From the NCBI RefSeq assembly GCF_000001735.4, contig NC_003074.8:2294101-2358100 (forward strand): a stretch of 64,000 nucleotides of DNA. The letters are read 5' to 3'. The DNA is from Arabidopsis thaliana. Lineage: Eukaryota > Streptophyta > Magnoliopsida > Brassicales > Brassicaceae. The notes below the pieces were generated by a model, which saw nothing but the letters and a program-made list of their open reading frames with translations, ran no database searches and had not been told where the DNA came from. This document shows positions 42,021-54,470 of the stretch, one piece after another. The first letter of the stretch is position 1. Each line of letters starts with the position of its first letter. Made by a program: the position numbers and the translations under genes.

Positions 42021-44842
42021 CTAACTGACCTGTTCCCCGATCAAATCTAGACCGACAATAACGAACGTGATTCCTTGGAACAAGAGGAAGTAGAAATGGA
42101 TCCCTTGCGCAGACAACAAGCTTCTCACCGAGGCTGCCAAGAGGATAAACGCGAGTGCGATTTCCGTTCTGTACAGACGGTTTCTTTTGGTTTTGCCAGC
42201 TTTCTTTGCTGCTCCTAGTTTGCTAAGCTCGGTCAGACCTGAATCAGAGGATGATCGTTGGATGGTTGTGGACTCAACCAAAGAGCCGGACTCTGCGTAT
42301 GCAACCAGATCCGCCTCAGAGGATCTCCCTAGCTTTTTGGTGACTACCCACTCGTAAGAACTATCAAACTTGAACAAACCAGAGATCATGGCTCCAAATT
42401 TGGTAACTGACATGGTGTTTTCGAAAAGGAGATACGGAACTATGAAAGGGAAGGATCTTGGGGCTGGGATGATGTTTAAGATGGACATGATCCCAGGGAT
42501 ATAGCAAACAACCCAAGATGGTAAGTTAGCCTCTGGGAAGAACATCGTTAATGGAAGAATGACGCAGAAGAGCGTGAATGAGTAGAATGGCAAGATAAGC
42601 TTCCGTAGCAAGAAGAAGAGAAATATCATATTTGCTTTCTTGGCAGCACTCACCTGTAGTAGAGAAAAAAAAATGCCAGATTAAGATCAGACCGAGCTAT
42701 CAATATGAAAACTTCATAAACATAAAATATTCTCAAGGAAGAGCAAGAGGAAAACAGTCTCAATATAATTCTCAATTTCACCTTTGACCGAAGAATGTCA
42801 AAGAAGCACAAACGGAACAGTTGCATTGGACCCGAATGCCAGCGGTATTGCTGTTTTTTATATGCCTCATAGGACTCCGGAAGTTCACAGAGACACTGAG
42901 GAAGGAAAATACAGCTGGATGATATCAAAAAGTTCTGTTTTCTAACATCTGGTAAATAACAGGAAACTTCTGAGCAATTTAGTTAACATAAGTACCTTAA
43001 CATCATTCAGATAAATGAACTTCCATCCACAAAGATGCGCACGAACGGCAATATCCATGTCCTCAACAGTTGTTCGCTCCAACCATCCCCCGCAATCCTC
43101 GAGGGCTTTGATTCTCCAAACACCAGCAGTTCCATTAAAGCCAAAGAAGTTAATAAAAACACCATTGACCTGCTGTTCAACTTCAAAGTGGAAAGACAAA
43201 TTTATGTTCTGGAGTCTTGTAAGCAAGTTTTCGTCTTTGTTCACAAAAGCCCACCGTGTTTGGACCAAGGCTAATTCTTCATTACCCTGAAAAAACACAG
43301 AAACTGTCGGGTGAGATAGGCTAGTGTGGCAAGCATATTGTATCACTGTTCTCAGTATGTGGTTTTCATCAGATTTTCATCATAGAACATTAGAACCACT
43401 GCAATCAAGACACACATATGTAGTGGAAGACACGCTATGCCATATATGTCATTTTTCCCACTGCCAACTTCTAACCGAATACCATTAAGCTCAGGGTATA
43501 ACCACTTTCTAAAGCCAACTGGTCACCTAACATTCTCCTATGAACATGAGACAAAAAGACATGATTGTTTACCTTAAAATGAGGCACAGTTTTCTTCAAG
43601 AAATCCGCAGGTGGCTGGAAATCTGCATCAAATATGGCGACAAACTCGTAGTCTTTGACATATTCACAGTTCATTGCAGCTTTAAGGTTTCCAGCCTTGT
43701 AACCAGTACGTATGAGACGATGTCTATACACTATCCGAACACCCCTTTGTTGCCATTTTTGTACTTCCGCTTTTATAAGCTGCTGAACATCCAATTCACT
43801 GGAGTCATCAAGAACCTGAACTAGCATTCTTTCCCTTGGCCAGTCAAGCATACACACAGCTCCTATAGATTGTTGGTAAACCTGCAAGTGCCACAAACCA
43901 AAATCAACGAGATGAGATAACAGAACCGGAACTGCAAGGATTTAAATACGAATAAGCAGGCAGATCAAAGTAAACATATTTAAAACTATCAATAAGTTTC
44001 AGATATGAAACCGCATAAGAAACACTTAGAGATTACGGGTCAACATAGCAACAAATCCTACCTAGAGATGCTTGATTCCCAATTCAACTTCAAACAGCTA
44101 GATACAACTACGGATTAGAGACCTACATACATGTTCTTACCTCCTTTTCATTGCACATAGGAATCTGAACAATCACCATTGGATAATCTTCCAATCTAAC
44201 TCCCTCTCCAACCAATTTAGTCGGGTACTCCATAGATGCAACAGGCTTAATACGGCGGAGCTTGATCCAGAAGCATCCAAGCACAAGCACCAGACGGTCA
44301 ACCGATTGAATCAAGAAGAGAACTATACATACATTGGTCAAGCTCTGAAGCGGTGGCGCAAGGTAAGACGCCCTGATCTCCAACCACCAAGCGTAAACCA
44401 CCTCCACAGCGACCTCGGCGGAGGCAACAGAGGGAGGTGTGAAGTGCCATCCCTTGAAATAAGCGGCAAGCTCGAAACAGAGAAGAAGCACAACAACAAC
44501 GAGAAATCCCTTGATTAAACGGTACAATCTAGCGGAGGAAGACACGGATGGAGGATTATCGTTGGCAATGCGGCGATTGGCGGTGCGAACAAGGTAAAGG
44601 AAAGAGTTACCGATCCAGAGGAAGGAAGATGCGAGTTGCTTGAACTTGAGGAGGTAGAGACGAGAGAGCTGACGAACGGTACGAGTCCGGATCCGATCCT
44701 TATCAGGGTCAACGGTGGCCGGAGTACGGATTTCAACGGTGAGGAATGCTTCATCGTCGCCGGCGTAAAGAACGTCGTGATTGTTCCTATCTCGTTGCTT
44801 GTTCCACCATTGTTGAAACTCCTCGTTCTGGGAGCGAGACAT
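42021..44842 (-). CDS. CSLC6: Cellulose synthase-like C glycosyltransferase (xyloglucan backbone type)
   Basis: Five exons, 44141-44842, 43573-43881, 42996-43286, 42782-42895 and 42021-42653, give 2049 nt (682 aa). It is a GT2-family processive transferase. Catalytic residues seen are DD in VLDDSS (259-260), DxD in FDADFQPP (319-321), ED and D in TVEDMDIA (412-415), and QxxRW in QQYRWHSG (449-453). Two N-terminal membrane segments lie at about 110-135 and 165-200 ([36 protein letters not shown]). A cluster follows the QxxRW motif ([20 protein letters not shown] and onward), as usual for Golgi CSLC proteins. CSLC enzymes make the beta-1,4-glucan backbone of xyloglucan from UDP-glucose. Length and order match At3g07330. 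Confidence 0.94.
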
Positions 44843-47087
44843 TCAACGAAGAACAAAAGAAGGATCTCTCTCGAAGCTGATGAAATCAGGAATCGTCGAT
44901 CTGATTAGATCTGAGAATTTGGGAGACAAGCGCAGAGAGAACACGATTGGGCTAAACTTACTAACAATAGATGACGTCGTCTTTCGTCCCAGTGTCTTCC
45001 TCCCATTTCTTTTCTTTTTTCTCTTTTTTAAAATATACATCTATAAAATTAATATTTATAAGTGATTTAATTTTTTTTGTCCTCTTGATTTAATTAATAT
45101 CAATTAGGGGATATAATTAGAGTTAAATGGTTGTCTAGACGAATCATGTGTTAGATGCTTAAGAGGGTCTTCCATTGACAAAGAGAGTAGTTATGTGTTT
45201 TAAGTTTCTTACTCACCCGCTGATTGCGGTATTAATCTCAAATGATCCTTTAAGCATATATGATAATAAACATAGCATCGCGATCTGCACGATGATTTTA
45301 CTTGCTTACATTTTCATCAACTCTCCAATCATACATACCACTACAATAGAGACAGAAAAATAGTATTTTCTAATTATTTAATCTAATATGATGAATAGAA
45401 AATGGGAACAATCTAATATCCTCCATGAAATTAAAATATATGATATAACCATGCCGTAACATTTATTTTTTTTATTATTAAAAAAATAAAATGTGAGAGA
45501 AAAAAAAAAAGGAATTGTTAGCGTGTGTTTAGTTGGGCCGACAAATAAAGCACCACACAAAGAGCTCACTAAAATTCTACAGATTAAAAAGTTTTAGAAC
45601 TAGCCCATAGCATATTTAAGATTCGTAAATTTAGCTTTCACAGTGCGTATTGATTGTGTGGCCCATTCTAACGAATATTTTTTCAAGCAGGATTAAACGA
45701 CCAACGCAGAAGAAGATAAGTGTGAAACGGCTATTTTTTTTTCTTTCAAGTATGTGATCCACTCAACCCCGTCAGGACCAATGTATTTGCAATTTTTCGA
45801 GTATCCGGCCGGTCTGCGGTATAATTGTTTATGATCATGTAAGATATTATCAACAACTTGAGATAGATGGTTTTTGATTAGACATTAATTTTTGCTTGAT
45901 TGATAACTTGTTGCGGGTTCTCTTTGCTATAGTAGGTAAATAGAAAGAGACGCTTCTCTGTTCTATATAGTTTCCATCAATCACGGCGTGATCCCTACAT
46001 CATAATCCTAATTAATCAAATTTGGTTTTTTGCTCATAACCACTCATATTAGACTTTCTAATGTATCTTTGTTTTCTGAATAACTCCCACAAAGACAATG
46101 GAGAAAATGACAGAACACCTTACACAGCTGGTTAACACTAGCAACGATCAAATCATATATCAAATATGATCTAACATTGAAACTGACGTTAACGAGTTAT
46201 TAAGACTTGAGAGTGTATATTGAAAAAGTCAAGCTTAGCTAAGATTTGATGTTTGTGAATATGCTGTAGTACCTATTATATTTGTTGGAAATAGTACATT
46301 TGAGCAAATTACACACATGTAATTTAGCACAAAGATAGTTGTCACGCTATGTAACTCCTGCCGAAAAAAACTCAATACCAACTTTTTGGTTTCAATGTTA
46401 AATCGTATTCCAACCAAAAACTGCATACTAACATTTCATACGCTTTAACAAATAATTAAATACCTTTTCCAAAAATAAATAAGGAAATAATACACATAAA
46501 TAAACTACAAAATCTCACCTAACATGCAGAAGCTATATAGTTTTGATAATTGAAATAAGAAAATTTACTTAGTATCTATCAATTTTTGCAACACACTGTT
46601 GTTTTTCCTTCACCAAAAATGTGTATTTTCTAGGAATGATCTGTCCTTGTTAGCTTCTTATCACATACAAACTCTTTATAAGAAAACCGAATTATTTTTT
46701 CGTTTTCAAGAGTTTGATGTTTTTTTGTTACAAGAACTGAATGGGTTTGATAAAAACAGTCTTGTTGTTCGGAAGAATTATAGCTATAGTACTTATAGTG
46801 GGGTTAAAACATACAATGATATTAAATCCAAACAAGAAAAGTTTAAAGAATCTGATAAGAAGAAGAATAGCGGATAACAACATGACAATACAATTGAGCA
46901 CCACAAATGAATCGGAAGGATAAAAAGAAGAAGTTATGTATATGAAGATGATTATAGAAATGAATTCGCATATGGTGTGGTCCAATTCAAATTTCTTGTT
47001 ATGTACACCCATCAATCCTTTTCTTACTTTCTATCCTCGAGACCTTTAAAACGCCAATATTTTTGTAAAAATGCATATAGTGGTTGA
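44843..47087. other. Intergenic, no gene seen
   Basis: The first about 180 bp is the CSLC6 leader. The rest is AT-rich. Overlapping 90-codon frames at 46599-46877 (plus) and 46728-47015 (minus) are low in complexity and match nothing I know. Confidence 0.5.
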
Positions 47088-49188
47088 TCAAAGTTCAGCT
47101 TTCATGTGCGATGGTACTTGGTTTGATGAACCTGCATATATAATAGTACAATTTATACATATCATATCTAAACGGTCCTGCCTATATAATGAAATGGAAA
47201 GAAAAAATATGATTTAAATATTCTTACCTTGGTTCAATTCTTGGAGACGGTTTTGCGCAAAACCCATATGAATAATGCTATGTAAATCATCTTCGGAAAA
47301 TGTTGAATACTAAAAACAAAACCAAAAAGGGTTAAGACCGCTTCAAATTGAAGAGAAAAAGAAAAGAAAAGTGATAGAAGAATGTTTTAGAAAAGGAAAC
47401 CTGAGAAATAGAGTCAGTGAAATGAGCAAGTGTTGGTAAGTGAGAAATGAAGCTTCTAGTTTCAGAAGTTTCCAAAGGGTTTATTACGTTATTAGAAGAA
47501 ATATCAGGGTTCAATTGCAAATTTTTGTTGTGATGATCACCCAATAACGTTTCTGCTGAAGAATCTAATTGAAGTACTTGTTGATGATGCATTAGATTGT
47601 TGCTTGAAGGAAATATCTGTCAGAAAACAAAAGAAATTAGTTTAAACAAACACACGATTGGTTCACAAAGACAAAAAAGTAATTATTATTACAATAATTG
47701 TCAATTAAAATTACTATAAATGTTGTGACGGTGACTTACATCCTTAGACAAGAGAGCGTCCATGTTAAAGTCCAGCCTGGTGTTCACTGACGATAACTTC
47801 ATCGACAAGAACTGCACCATATTTGAAATTAAAATTAAGAAACAAAAATTATTCGAAGTCGTGTAGTTGTTTTAAAAAGTGATTATGAAATAATGGAAAG
47901 AGTTTAAAGTAGACCAATAATCTAATGAGTAATTACCTCAACTTGTCGTTGCAATGATTGGACATAGTTTATAATTTCATCCAACATCAGTGCTTTTCCA
48001 GTAACCTTTAAAAAGTAAATTTGTTATTGCTCTAATCACAACTATATTAGTACAACTAAAAACGAGTTAATTAGTTGTTTAATCAAACTCTCACCTTGTT
48101 GCATCCAGGGACAAGATCTTGAAGCAGCTTCATTCTTTCGCTTATTTTCTCTCTTCGAACCTTTTTAATATCGAAATCACAACAACACATTGAATACAAA
48201 GCATGATTAATTCAACTAATCAGGACGTAATTAAACATTAAGATTAAAATCAATAAATTTGGTAAGAAAATAGGAAATTGACTGACTCGTTCGGCGAGAC
48301 TGTGACTATCGGTGGCTTGGCCTCGTCGAGCTCTAACATGAATGTAATCTTTGTAAGGATCAATTGATTTAGTTTTGTCTCCATTTTCTTCTGATTTTTT
48401 GCATCTCTTTGGATCAGAATCTTCCTTCTCTTCAATCTCCTGATAATCAAACTAAAATTAGTATTTGTTTAAACCAAACAAAAAATGGGTTTATTCGAAT
48501 GTGAAGCTTCATTATGAACCTTTGATGATGAAACTGCAGAAGGAGAATTCTGCTTGGATTTAGTTTTTCTTTTCCGGGAAAGTTCACCGGACGATTCGCC
48601 GGCGGGAACATGAGACGCAAGAGGCTTAAAAACTGGGCTGCTTGATACACGTGGCATTTTCTCATTGGTTGTGATGGGTGGTTCGTTATTAATCGGAAAC
48701 GGCGAGTTTGTTCTGCTGTTAAAACTCCGGCTACCAAAACACGAGAACCTCGCCGCTCTCTCAGCGAATCCCGGGTCGCCGGACAGTTCTGCCATCGGCG
48801 TCGTCGTTTTCGTCTCCATCATACTTCCAGGCGGTGGAGAGCTCATCGGAGTTGCGTAACACGAGTTTCCATTGCTCGCCGTAATTCCATAGATATCGCC
48901 GATATTACCCAGTTTCCCGATGAGCTCTCTCATAATGACATTTTCTCCACCTACTCCGCCAACCGAAAAGTTTGAATTTGACGGCGTAGGAGAAGAGACG
49001 AGTGAGCTCAGAGCCGAATCAAAAATGCTCTGTTCCGTTGACTTTTCCCAAAACAGATTGCGACTGAGACTTGGATCCACTGGCTGAGTCTCCATTGAAA
49101 CCCACTTAAGCATCGCCGACGAAGAAGACGGTGACGTCATCACCGGCGGATGCGAAACTCCTGCATTCATAAACAGCTCGTTCTCCAT
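47088..49188 (-). CDS. BHLH62: bHLH transcription factor of the CIB group
   Basis: Eight exons: 48520-49188, 48287-48439, 48095-48160, 47937-48005, 47740-47811, 47616 down to 47401, 47228-47309 and 47088-47131. They give 1371 nt (456 aa). The N-terminal 220 residues are Ser/Pro/Asn-rich. The bHLH domain is at about 262-325: [20 protein letters not shown] then [20 protein letters not shown] then [20 protein letters not shown]. The basic region has His269, Glu273 and Arg277, the H-E-R pattern of E-box/G-box binders. [16 protein letters not shown] is the hallmark of the CIB/BEE subgroup, some of which interact with cryptochrome 2 and promote flowering. Length and order match At3g07340 (bHLH62, also called CIB3). 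The start is the ATG at 49188; no upstream ATG lies in the leader, and a TATA box (CTATATAAAC) is at about 49391-49400. Confidence 0.93.
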
Positions 49189-52100
49189 GAAGCTCCTCAA
49201 TTCTACGGTACGGACTACGGAAGATGAAAATCAAAAGTATATATTCGAATTCAGGTAAAAAAATCCTAAAGTAAGCGTGTGATTAATTAAAACCAGATCA
49301 AAGATTCGTCCAATAGAAGATAAAAGTTTGTAATTTTCTTAAAGTGAAGAACAGAGGAAAAGGGAAGCTCGTTAATGGGCAGTAATGAGGAGTTTATATA
49401 GTTGTTTAATAAATTTATATTAATAAATTGCACCAATCAATGACTTTCTTTCTAATAAATGGACAAAAAATAAAGTAAATATTAAATAAAAATTTCTGTG
49501 TCGGACCGGACCGTAACGAGAGGAGGACTTTCGACGTTAACACGATATCGCTAATGAAACGTCTTTACCAAATGAGATAATTGGAGAAACAAGCTTCTAA
49601 ATACAGTATAAAATAAGTGTGAAACTATTAAATAGTACGAAACAATCTTAACGTTCTTTAAGATGTCAAAAACAAATCTGGTACTAATATCAAAAACCGG
49701 TAAACGAATAACAAACTACTTTTGACGAATGGGTTCCCTTGTCGAAGTTCCTTAACCATCGCCGGTTCTTTTGTTGATTTGTATGTCAACATGTTTAACT
49801 CTTTCTTTGTTCGAATCAAGAAAAAGACAAGGAAAAATCTTGATTTTATAACATGTTTCAAGTAGGCAGTTTCAATGAGGCAATTTGGTTTGTTCATGCA
49901 TGTAAGTGAGCTAAATTTTTAGTTAGATGGTTTTATGTTCGTTCTTGCATCATGATAGTCTCTTGGAAATTACTCTCATATGGTCATGTGGATCATACGG
50001 TTTGGTTAGAAGTAGAACTTAGAAGGATTTGCCGTTCTGTATAGATTAGTGCTTGACTTGGTGAGATTTCTAAATTTCTAATTGACCATATTACGTATAT
50101 TGCTAGTCGTCTAAGAATAAGAAAATCAACATAATACATCAATAGATATATCTAATATTTAAGTTTACAGAAAGATACAAATAGATGTCCGAGTTTAATT
50201 GAAAAGTTCATTGGTTTCAAACATGTCCCAGATCATAGGTTTACGTTTGTGGTGACACGTTTCAATAACATATCACCGACTTTTTACGTAAGAAAAATAT
50301 GACATATACTAGTATAAGATAACCTTAAGCGCCGTCAAAAGGATAATATACACGTTCGGCTTTTCTCCCATACAGCTACATTCAAATTCGGATCAGATCT
50401 CGGATCACACAAATAATACTTCCCACGCCTACGTCACGCATGATGAAAATAGTGGTCAATAGCCCAACATCGACTATAAACACTACAGAGATTATTATTT
50501 AGCTGGGCTTTTAACTTCTAACATAAGTATGGGCTTTCAACTTATAAGCCCACTTACGAATTTAAACGGGATCCATCCTCGGGAGAGAATTGGAATGGGC
50601 TCCCCTATAATATCAATTATCTACAACTTTTTTTTGCTAAAAATTATCTACAACTTATAACATCGATTTAGAATTTGATAAATAGTTAAATACTTATAAA
50701 TCTCTGGATCGGGTAATTTAATGATGAATAGATAACATCGATATTTTCATATTTTGGTGACAATATTCGCATAATTGTTCGAAAGAATAAAATATATACA
50801 TCACCACTTACACAAACAATTATGTAGGTGATGCATAATTGTTTGCCAAAATTCCTGTTTGTAATACATTATGTACAACATATGTTATTTTCTTTACCCA
50901 AAAAAAAAAAAATACATTATATATAACATGGTTTAGGAAAGATGCTTGATTTTCGTTTAAACCGGCTTTTTGGCATTTTATCCCAAGTACTTTGTTCTAA
51001 GACGAGCAGAACTTTCACGTATTCATTAGAATTATGAATAATCCATTGACTCTTCGCGTTCAGATAAAATTTCAATAGCATACAAAAAAACGGATTTGGG
51101 TCTTTTATTAATAATACTACTACTATACTGCATGGGGCGACGAGCATAAATAGACACCAAACAACAAAACCCACTTGTCATGTTCTTGTTCTTACAAAAG
51201 ATTATTAGATATTGTCACTTGTTCGTTACCTCATTCTAAAGAACTCTTCACACCTCCCAAATCCCAACTTTTCCTTCCATTAAATTAAGAAAAGTTGTTC
51301 GGTCAGGTTCTGTTTCACTCGAATATGAGTTTCAGTTGGTGTATTTTATCCCCTCTTCACTTTTGATGTTGGAAAAAAAAACTCGAAACCTTCCAAGTAA
51401 GGAAAAACTTATGATCATTAGTCTAAATCAATGATGATTGTCTTATAATACAACACAAATGTTAGCCTTCTTGTTTGCTTGAGCTGATGAGCTCTATGAT
51501 GTTCCAATTAATTGATTTTGTTTCGAAAACAGCAATTGCAATGGAAGACGATTTATGTTTGAGACTAACAAAATTGGAAAAACTCCGTCATCGGTTAAAA
51601 TACCATTTGAAGTAAGTTTTGGTGCATGCTTAGTCGACAATGACTTTATTATATAGTACTTGTTGTTCTCTCACTCTCCCACGAAATTGCTTGTTTCATA
51701 ATATCGTGGACCTGGACTGGAGAGTATACCTCATTCATATCTTAAGTTCAACCACCAATTAGGACCGAGTCTTTAATGGACTTGTTCTCCATTTCAGCCA
51801 CAATTTTCTTGTATCACAAAACGGATCATTAATTATGCTTGGCATAAAACAAGATTATTGGTAATTTTAAAAAGAATTTTAAAAATTACAGAGACGCTGC
51901 TACACCTTTCCCTTTCATGAAGAGCCAAAAGAAATGGATTAAATCAAGAAAAGAACAGGATAGGGAGACAAAGGTGAAAGGCTCTTTGGTTGGTTCTTGG
52001 CCCTACGCTTCCTTTCGCAATCATCTATCTCTCGACCTATTTGGCCCCCACCATAAATCATATATATTCCCATTGTGTTTCCTCTCTGTCACGTGTCCTC

Positions 52101-53573
52101 TTTTCATGTAAATTCTATCTTTATCTTTCTTTCCTTGTTCATGGATAACCCTTGTTTTTCTTGACAAAAAAAAAAGAAGAAGGATAACCCTTATTTCCTA
52201 TCATCCAAATCTGTTTGCAAGACAAACTGATAAATTACTTCTGGTTGAGTTTTTTTAAAAAAAATAAAAAATTAATCTAGAAATAAATTATATAGTTTTT
52301 AACCATTTAAAAGTTTTACATTGCTTGACATAAATATCCGGTTTCTAAAAATCAATAGAAGTAATTGATTAGTGTAAATCTTGAATATTGTTTTCAAAAT
52401 TGAAGTCAAATAAATCAATGCATTGTTTTCAAATAAACCAGAAGATATTGATGTTTTGGGTCAAATGGAACCATGCTACGCCTGGGTCATGGAGTTGGTA
52501 GTTTTTATTAATAAAGAAAAAACACATATCTCCATCTATATCTTTTAAATAAGTTTTGTACAGTTGTATAATCAAGATTGTATTCGTTTAATGTTCTTTA
52601 AAACGAAATGCTTACAAGAAACCAAAGAAAAAAATTATTTGCAAGAAATTTCTATCATGCAAATTATAGTACATAAAATCATAGTAAAATATTAGGACTG
52701 TAAAATTTAAATGAAAGCATGTAAGACTTTAACTTTGTATGTGTTTACAGCCCATCTCATGACACGTGGATGTCACATCTATCTTCTATGAGAAACCTCA
52801 AACCTTCCTGGGCCAGCAGCATCCAGAAACTACTCCAACTAGTAAACAAGAGAGAGTGTAGTGCATGCAGTTGTTAGATGAACATTGAATGTATGCCACG
52901 AAATGACATGTACATTTACTTAGAGATAGTACGAAATATCATTAACCATACATTTTTGAACTTAGCTAATATATTGTTAATTGATATCACGTTATACATT
53001 CGTTAGCCATGCTAAACCTGCAATTGTTTTATGGTCCCTTTGAAGGGTCGTCGGTGGTTGGTCTATCCAGCCCAAAATCCAGCAATCCGCTATGTAAAAA
53101 GGTAATCTCTTATTTAAGTGAACAGTTTATATTATACGTACGACTATGTTCCTACGTATTAAATTCTAAAGAATGAAAGCGTAGAAACTGTAAAATGCGA
53201 ATAAAAACCCGTTGCCTGTTGGGATATATATGCCTTTGTTTGCCTAACCCATCGGGCCAAAAGTCGTCATGATCATTAGTAACCAAGAAGTGGTATATCC
53301 TCCGGTTCTACTTTTCCCCATTATTACGTGTCTTTTTATAATATGTACTTACATTCGAGATTTATTTAATTATTTTATTCATATTAACAATATAAATAAC
53401 TTAAGCTTCTCTTCGAATATTCGGAGCCCAACTCCTCTCTCTTCACGCATTTCTCGTTGTCAAAGACAAAGTTCTCTCCTTTTATAAACACCCATCTCCA
53501 CCTCCTCTCTCTTATTCAAACTTCTTTGAGAAAATTCGAGCTAAGTGTTTTTATAATATATACATTCTCTGAT
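49189..53573. other. Intergenic, no gene seen
   Basis: The left 200 bp is the bHLH62 leader and promoter. The right about 150 bp is the leader of the DUF506 gene, with CT-rich stretches. The interior is AT-rich with frames of up to 85 codons lacking domains or plausible splice partners. No RNA gene was recognised. Confidence 0.5.
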
Positions 53574-54470
53574 ATGGGTTTCTCTAGAGCAAAACGTGTC
53601 ACTGATCCACTTGCAGAAGAGGTTAGGGCTCGTCTCGTTGGATGCAGCTTTAGCAGCGGCAGCGAACATACCGGCGACGGAATTGAAGACTACGAAGACG
53701 ACGACTCGCCTTGTCTCTCTGATCTAGTACAAGGGTTCTTGGAAGATGAAGTTGATACAGTTGATGATGAGTCATGCTGGTGTGATCAAGATTCTGGTTC
53801 CGACTCGGATTCTGACTCGGAACTTGGCGAGCTCCCTGACTTTGCCGACGATATCGCCAAGCTTCTGAGGAACTCTCTCAGGGAAGATTCATACGGACGA
53901 ACGGTGCTGGTACATGTGGCGAGAGCGATGGAAATGTTGTCGTCTCTCGGATCTCAGCCCGAACAGCGTGCCGTTTTCCAGCGTAAGGTCATGTCTCTTC
54001 TTAGAGAACTCGGCCACAATGCGGCCATCTGCAAAACTAAATGGAAATCCTCCGGCGGACTCACCGCCGGTAACCATGAGTTCATCGACGTCGTGTATAC
54101 ACCTTCCGCCTCGTCTCAGTCCGTCCGTTTCATCGTCGATTTAGATTTCTCGTCGCGGTTTCAAATCGCGAGGCCAACTTCACAGTACGCGCGTGTGCTT
54201 CAATCGCTTCCGGCGGTTTTCGTCGGAAAGGGGGATGATCTGAAGCGGATCTTGCGTCTCGTGTGTGACGCCGCGAGGATTTCTCTTAGGAACCGCGGGC
54301 TGACGCTTCCGCCGTGGAGGAAGAATCGTTATATGCAGACGCGGTGGCTTGGTCCTTACAAACGCACCACCAACTTAACGCCGTCAACTTCCGGTGTAGA
54401 CACCGTCATGTGTCGTGCCATCGGTTTCGATAATGCCGTCGGAGGCCGTCTATTTGTGCGAACACGATAA
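53574..54470 (+). CDS. DUF506 (PDDEXK-like) family protein, 298 aa
   Basis: A single exon of 299 codons from the ATG at 53574; the frame is open further upstream but without an ATG in a suitable leader. The N-terminal third has an acidic Asp/Ser/Glu stretch (DYEDDDSPCLSDLVQGFLED, then SDSDSDSELGELPDF). The conserved C-terminal domain, classed as PDDEXK-like, contains LRELGHNAAICKTKWKSSGG, HEFIDVVYT, RFIVDLDFSSRFQIARPT, LPAVFVGKGDDLKRIL and LPPWRKNRYMQTRWLGPYKR. The domain suggests a nuclease-derived fold, but the catalytic reading is not secure and no reaction has been fixed for this family. Some members are stress- or hormone-induced. No signal peptide. Position of At3g07350. Confidence 0.88.
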   Translation: MGFSRAKRVTDPLAEEVRARLVGCSFSSGSEHTGDGIEDYEDDDSPCLSDLVQGFLEDEVDTVDDESCWCDQDSGSDSDSDSELGELPDFADDIAKLLRNSLREDSYGRTVLVHVARAMEMLSSLGSQPEQRAVFQRKVMSLLRELGHNAAICKTKWKSSGGLTAGNHEFIDVVYTPSASSQSVRFIVDLDFSSRFQIARPTSQYARVLQSLPAVFVGKGDDLKRILRLVCDAARISLRNRGLTLPPWRKNRYMQTRWLGPYKRTTNLTPSTSGVDTVMCRAIGFDNAVGGRLFVRTR